Part shown: positions 61,915 through 64,000 of the stretch, piece after piece
How the letters are laid out: the number at the start of each line of letters is the position of its first letter
Position numbering within the stretch: position 1 is the stretch's first letter
NCBI GenBank assembly: GCA_016928055.1
Contig: JAFGLM010000038.1
Location: 1-64,000, forward strand
Direction: 5' to 3'
Source of the DNA: Gammaproteobacteria bacterium
Lineage (GTDB): Bacteria > Pseudomonadota > Gammaproteobacteria > HTCC5015
Length of the DNA stretch: 64,000 nucleotides
Made by a program: the position numbers and the translations under genes
The notes under the pieces: model-generated
What the model was told of the DNA's origin: nothing
Seen by the model: only the letters and a program-made list of their open reading frames with translations
Database searches by the model: none

Positions 61915-62775
61915 ATGACCAAGGGAAAACCTAAATCCTCAAAAGAGAAGAAAGCCGATGTCAATGATACTGGTATGGTTGATAAGAAAACAGGCAAACA
62001 AGAGCTGGATAAAAAATACTACGAAGCTGAGTTGTTTAAACTTCAGATAGAGTTAGTTAAGTTGCAGGAATGGATAAGGGAGAAAGGATTAAAGGTTGTC
62101 GTGATATTCGAAGGTCGAGATGCGGCCGGCAAGGGTGGAACGATAAAACGTATAACTGAATGCTTAAATCCTCGCATCTGCCGGGTGGCGGCCTTGCCAG
62201 CACCGACGGAAAGAGAAAAAACCCAATGGTATTTCCAACGTTATGTTTCGCATTTGCCGGCTGCCGGCGAGATGGTTTTGTTTGATCGCAGCTGGTACAA
62301 CCGCGCCGGCGTTGAGAAGGTCATGGGATTTTGTACGGAAGAAGAACATCGGGAATTTTTACGCTCCTGCCCGGAATTTGAACGCATGTTGGTACGTGCC
62401 GGCATCACATTAATCAAGTACTGGTTTTCAGTTAGCGATGAAGAGCAGGAGCGCCGTTTTCAGGCCCGGATCCACGACCCAATCAAACATTGGAAGTTAA
62501 GCCCGATGGATGTCGAATCCCGTTCGCGCTGGGTTGAATACTCCAAGGCAAAAGATGAAATGTTTGCGCATACCGATATCAAACAAGCGCCCTGGTATGT
62601 AGTGGAAGCGGATGACAAAAAACGTGCGCGTTTGAATGTGATTTCACATTTGCTTGGGATGTTCAAATATGAAGACCTGTCTCCTGAGCCGATGAAACTG
62701 CCGCCCAGACAAGAGCAAGTGGGTTATGTCAGACCTCCGTTGACGGATCAGACTTTTGTTCCCGAAGTTTATTAA
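61915..62775 (+). CDS. ppk2: PPK2-family polyphosphate kinase
   Basis: A 286-residue class I PPK2, which uses polyphosphate to phosphorylate nucleoside diphosphates (or the reverse). Walker A is EGRDAAGKGG (66-75), the lid and Walker B region is FDRSWYNRAGVE (123-134). The first 30 residues are a charged extension of Lys and Glu not part of the kinase core. It has its own promoter region after slyX. The energy role of polyphosphate in this organism is inferred. Confidence 0.94.
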   Translation: MTKGKPKSSKEKKADVNDTGMVDKKTGKQELDKKYYEAELFKLQIELVKLQEWIREKGLKVVVIFEGRDAAGKGGTIKRITECLNPRICRVAALPAPTEREKTQWYFQRYVSHLPAAGEMVLFDRSWYNRAGVEKVMGFCTEEEHREFLRSCPEFERMLVRAGITLIKYWFSVSDEEQERRFQARIHDPIKHWKLSPMDVESRSRWVEYSKAKDEMFAHTDIKQAPWYVVEADDKKRARLNVISHLLGMFKYEDLSPEPMKLPPRQEQVGYVRPPLTDQTFVPEVY

Positions 62776-63046
62776 GCCGACTTGCACTAAAATAGGGCAT
62801 CCTGCTTGAAAGGGTGTTGATTTTATTTGGGTTTTCAACGGTCTATTCCTTGCAGCCGGGGATGCAGTCGTGACATCAATGGCGTGCTTGATTATAATCC
62901 TGCTCCATTTTGCGTGAACCTTTCCCTATGTTCCGTATGGTAAATGGAGAAAGGTTGCAGACATAAAGAGGCACAGTTTTCGCACGTTTAATGCTGAAAC
63001 TGGTCGAATTACCACGCTTCTTGTGAGATATCCAGATTTTGGCGTT

Positions 63047-63064
63047 AACGCGCGACCGCGCGTT
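63047..63064 (+). promoter_or_regulatory. Perfect 8-bp palindrome in the gltB leader
   Basis: AACGCGCG at 63047-63054 is complementary to CGCGCGTT at 63057-63064 with only AC between. It lies 29 bases before the gltB start, in a 318-bp region otherwise without a gene. It could be an operator or a translation-blocking hairpin. No regulator can be named. Confidence 0.4.
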
Positions 63065-63093
63065 CCGTACTGTTGTCACCAAGGTATGTAAGC

Positions 63094-64000
63094 ATGAAAC
63101 AATTTGTTGGTCACCCGGCTGAAGGACTCTACGATCCAAATCATGAGCATGATTCCTGTGGTGTCGGATTTGTAGTCGACATGAAAGGGCGTAAGTCGCA
63201 TAAAATCGTTTCCGACGCGCTGACCATACTCAAAAACTTGCTACATCGTGGTGCATGCGGCTGTGAAGAAAACACCGGCGACGGCGTCGGTATCCTGTTA
63301 CAGAAGCCACACAAATTTTTCCTGCGTGAATGCAAAAAGCTGGCAATCGAATTACCACAGGATCCGGAGCAATATGGCGCCGGTATGATTTTTCTGCCCC
63401 GTGACCCGCAGCAATCCTCGCAGGTCCAGGAAATCATTAATCGTATCGTCAAACAGGAGGGTCAGACGGTGCTGGGTTGGCGTGACGTGCCAACCGATGA
63501 TTCGATGATTGGTCCGACAGCGCTGGCCGGTGAACCGACTTTTAAACAGATATTTATCCTCCGTAATAGCGAGCTGGATGCGGCGGCATTTGATCGTAAG
63601 TTGTATGTCATTCGCAAATGCGCGGAACAGGAAATCTGGAATTCGGATTTAAGCGAACGCGATTTGTTTTATGTCCCATCGTTGTCGTATCGGACTTTCC
63701 TATATAAAGGTATGTTGACCGGCGATCAGATTGAGCCGATGTTTCCCGATATTACCGATCCGGATGTTGAATCAGCGATGGCGCTGGTGCACCAGCGATT
63801 TTCAACCAATACCTTTCCTTCATGGCGTCTCGCTCAACCATTTCGCTACATTTCACACAACGGCGAAATCAATACCGTGCGCGGTAATGCCAACTGGATG
63901 CGCGCTCGCCAGACTTTATGTGAGTCTGATTTATTCAAGGATGATTTGCAGAAGCTGTTCCCGGTGGTCATCGAAGGCGGCAGTGACTCGGCCTGCTTTG
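63094..64000 (+). CDS. gltB: Glutamate synthase large subunit GltB, 5' part only
   Basis: ATG 63094 opens a frame that runs off the window edge; 302 codons are visible of about 1,500 expected. The N-terminal glutaminase domain starts KQFVGHPAEGLYDPNHEHDSCGVGFVVDMKGRKSH, with the catalytic Cys22 that becomes the N-terminus after processing. Further signatures are LLHRGACGCEENTGDGVGIL, ALVHQRFSTNTFPSW and AQPFRYISHNGEINTVRGNANWM. The enzyme makes glutamate from glutamine and 2-oxoglutarate. gltD should follow outside the window. Confidence 0.96.
   Translation, partial: MKQFVGHPAEGLYDPNHEHDSCGVGFVVDMKGRKSHKIVSDALTILKNLLHRGACGCEENTGDGVGILLQKPHKFFLRECKKLAIELPQDPEQYGAGMIFLPRDPQQSSQVQEIINRIVKQEGQTVLGWRDVPTDDSMIGPTALAGEPTFKQIFILRNSELDAAAFDRKLYVIRKCAEQEIWNSDLSERDLFYVPSLSYRTFLYKGMLTGDQIEPMFPDITDPDVESAMALVHQRFSTNTFPSWRLAQPFRYISHNGEINTVRGNANWMRARQTLCESDLFKDDLQKLFPVVIEGGSDSACF

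Noticed and set aside
1..64000. tRNA genes, CRISPR arrays and intact insertion sequences
   Set aside because: No T-loop signature with a foldable cloverleaf, no regularly spaced repeats and no transposase frame were seen.

Overview
The window looks like a chromosomal segment of a free-living gammaproteobacterium with type IV pili. The order HU / metW-metX-yggU-yggT-proC-yggS / pilT-pilU / pyrB-pyrC' / ruvX-yqgE-tonB-gshB / pilG-pilH-pilI-pilJ-chpA-chpC / rsmE matches, from memory, the twitching-motility neighbourhood of Pseudomonas aeruginosa. It differs from Pseudomonas by having gshA next to gshB, a second pilU, and no pyrR beside pyrB. The genus cannot be named from the sequence alone.

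Layout. Positions 1-10.8 kb are backbone: an HU-like protein, methionine and proline biosynthesis, a PLP-homeostasis protein, three retraction ATPases in a row, and the aspartate transcarbamoylase pair pyrB-pyrC', in which pyrC' has lost its metal ligands. Positions 10.8-46.0 kb are about 35 kb of accessory DNA wedged between pyrB and ruvX, which are neighbours or near neighbours in related genomes. It starts with a leftward operon of two GH130 proteins and two GT4-type glycosyltransferases (10.9-16.7 kb). A zone of decayed toxin-antitoxin and nucleotidyltransferase genes, REP-like repeats and a dinD cassette bounded by a 49-bp direct repeat follows (16.8-21.4 kb).

The centre of the accessory region is an AT-rich, tightly overlapping eight-gene operon (21.56-32.50 kb): nucleotidyltransferase, DUF262, C5-cytosine methyltransferase, Vsr, MORC/MutL-like GHKL ATPase, Z1 helicase-like ATPase, PD-(D/E)XK protein, AIPR protein. 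It looks like a compound restriction or anti-phage system. The last six genes resemble MORC/Z1 restriction-type neighbourhoods known from comparative genomics; the NTase-DUF262 front end is the less familiar part. A small ORF and an XRE regulator follow. Two 140-bp non-autonomous elements in opposite orientation bracket the 21.4-37.3 kb segment, and one of them sits at a TA inside a nucleotidyltransferase gene whose frame is restored exactly when it is removed. Further right are a DUF488 pair, a Tat-exported oxidoreductase, a PQQ-type sugar dehydrogenase, a sigZ-arsM pair, a Phd-VapC pair, an orphan ATP-grasp enzyme and a methyltransferase broken by one in-frame TGA.

Positions 46.0-64.0 kb return to backbone: ruvX, yqgE, a TonB protein, the glutathione genes gshA-gshB, the complete Pil-Chp chemosensory operon that would control the pilT/pilU motors at the other end of the window, rsmE, a small STAS-like protein, slyX, a PPK2 polyphosphate kinase, and the first 907 bases of gltB, cut by the window edge. 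No tRNA, rRNA, CRISPR array or intact insertion sequence was recognised.
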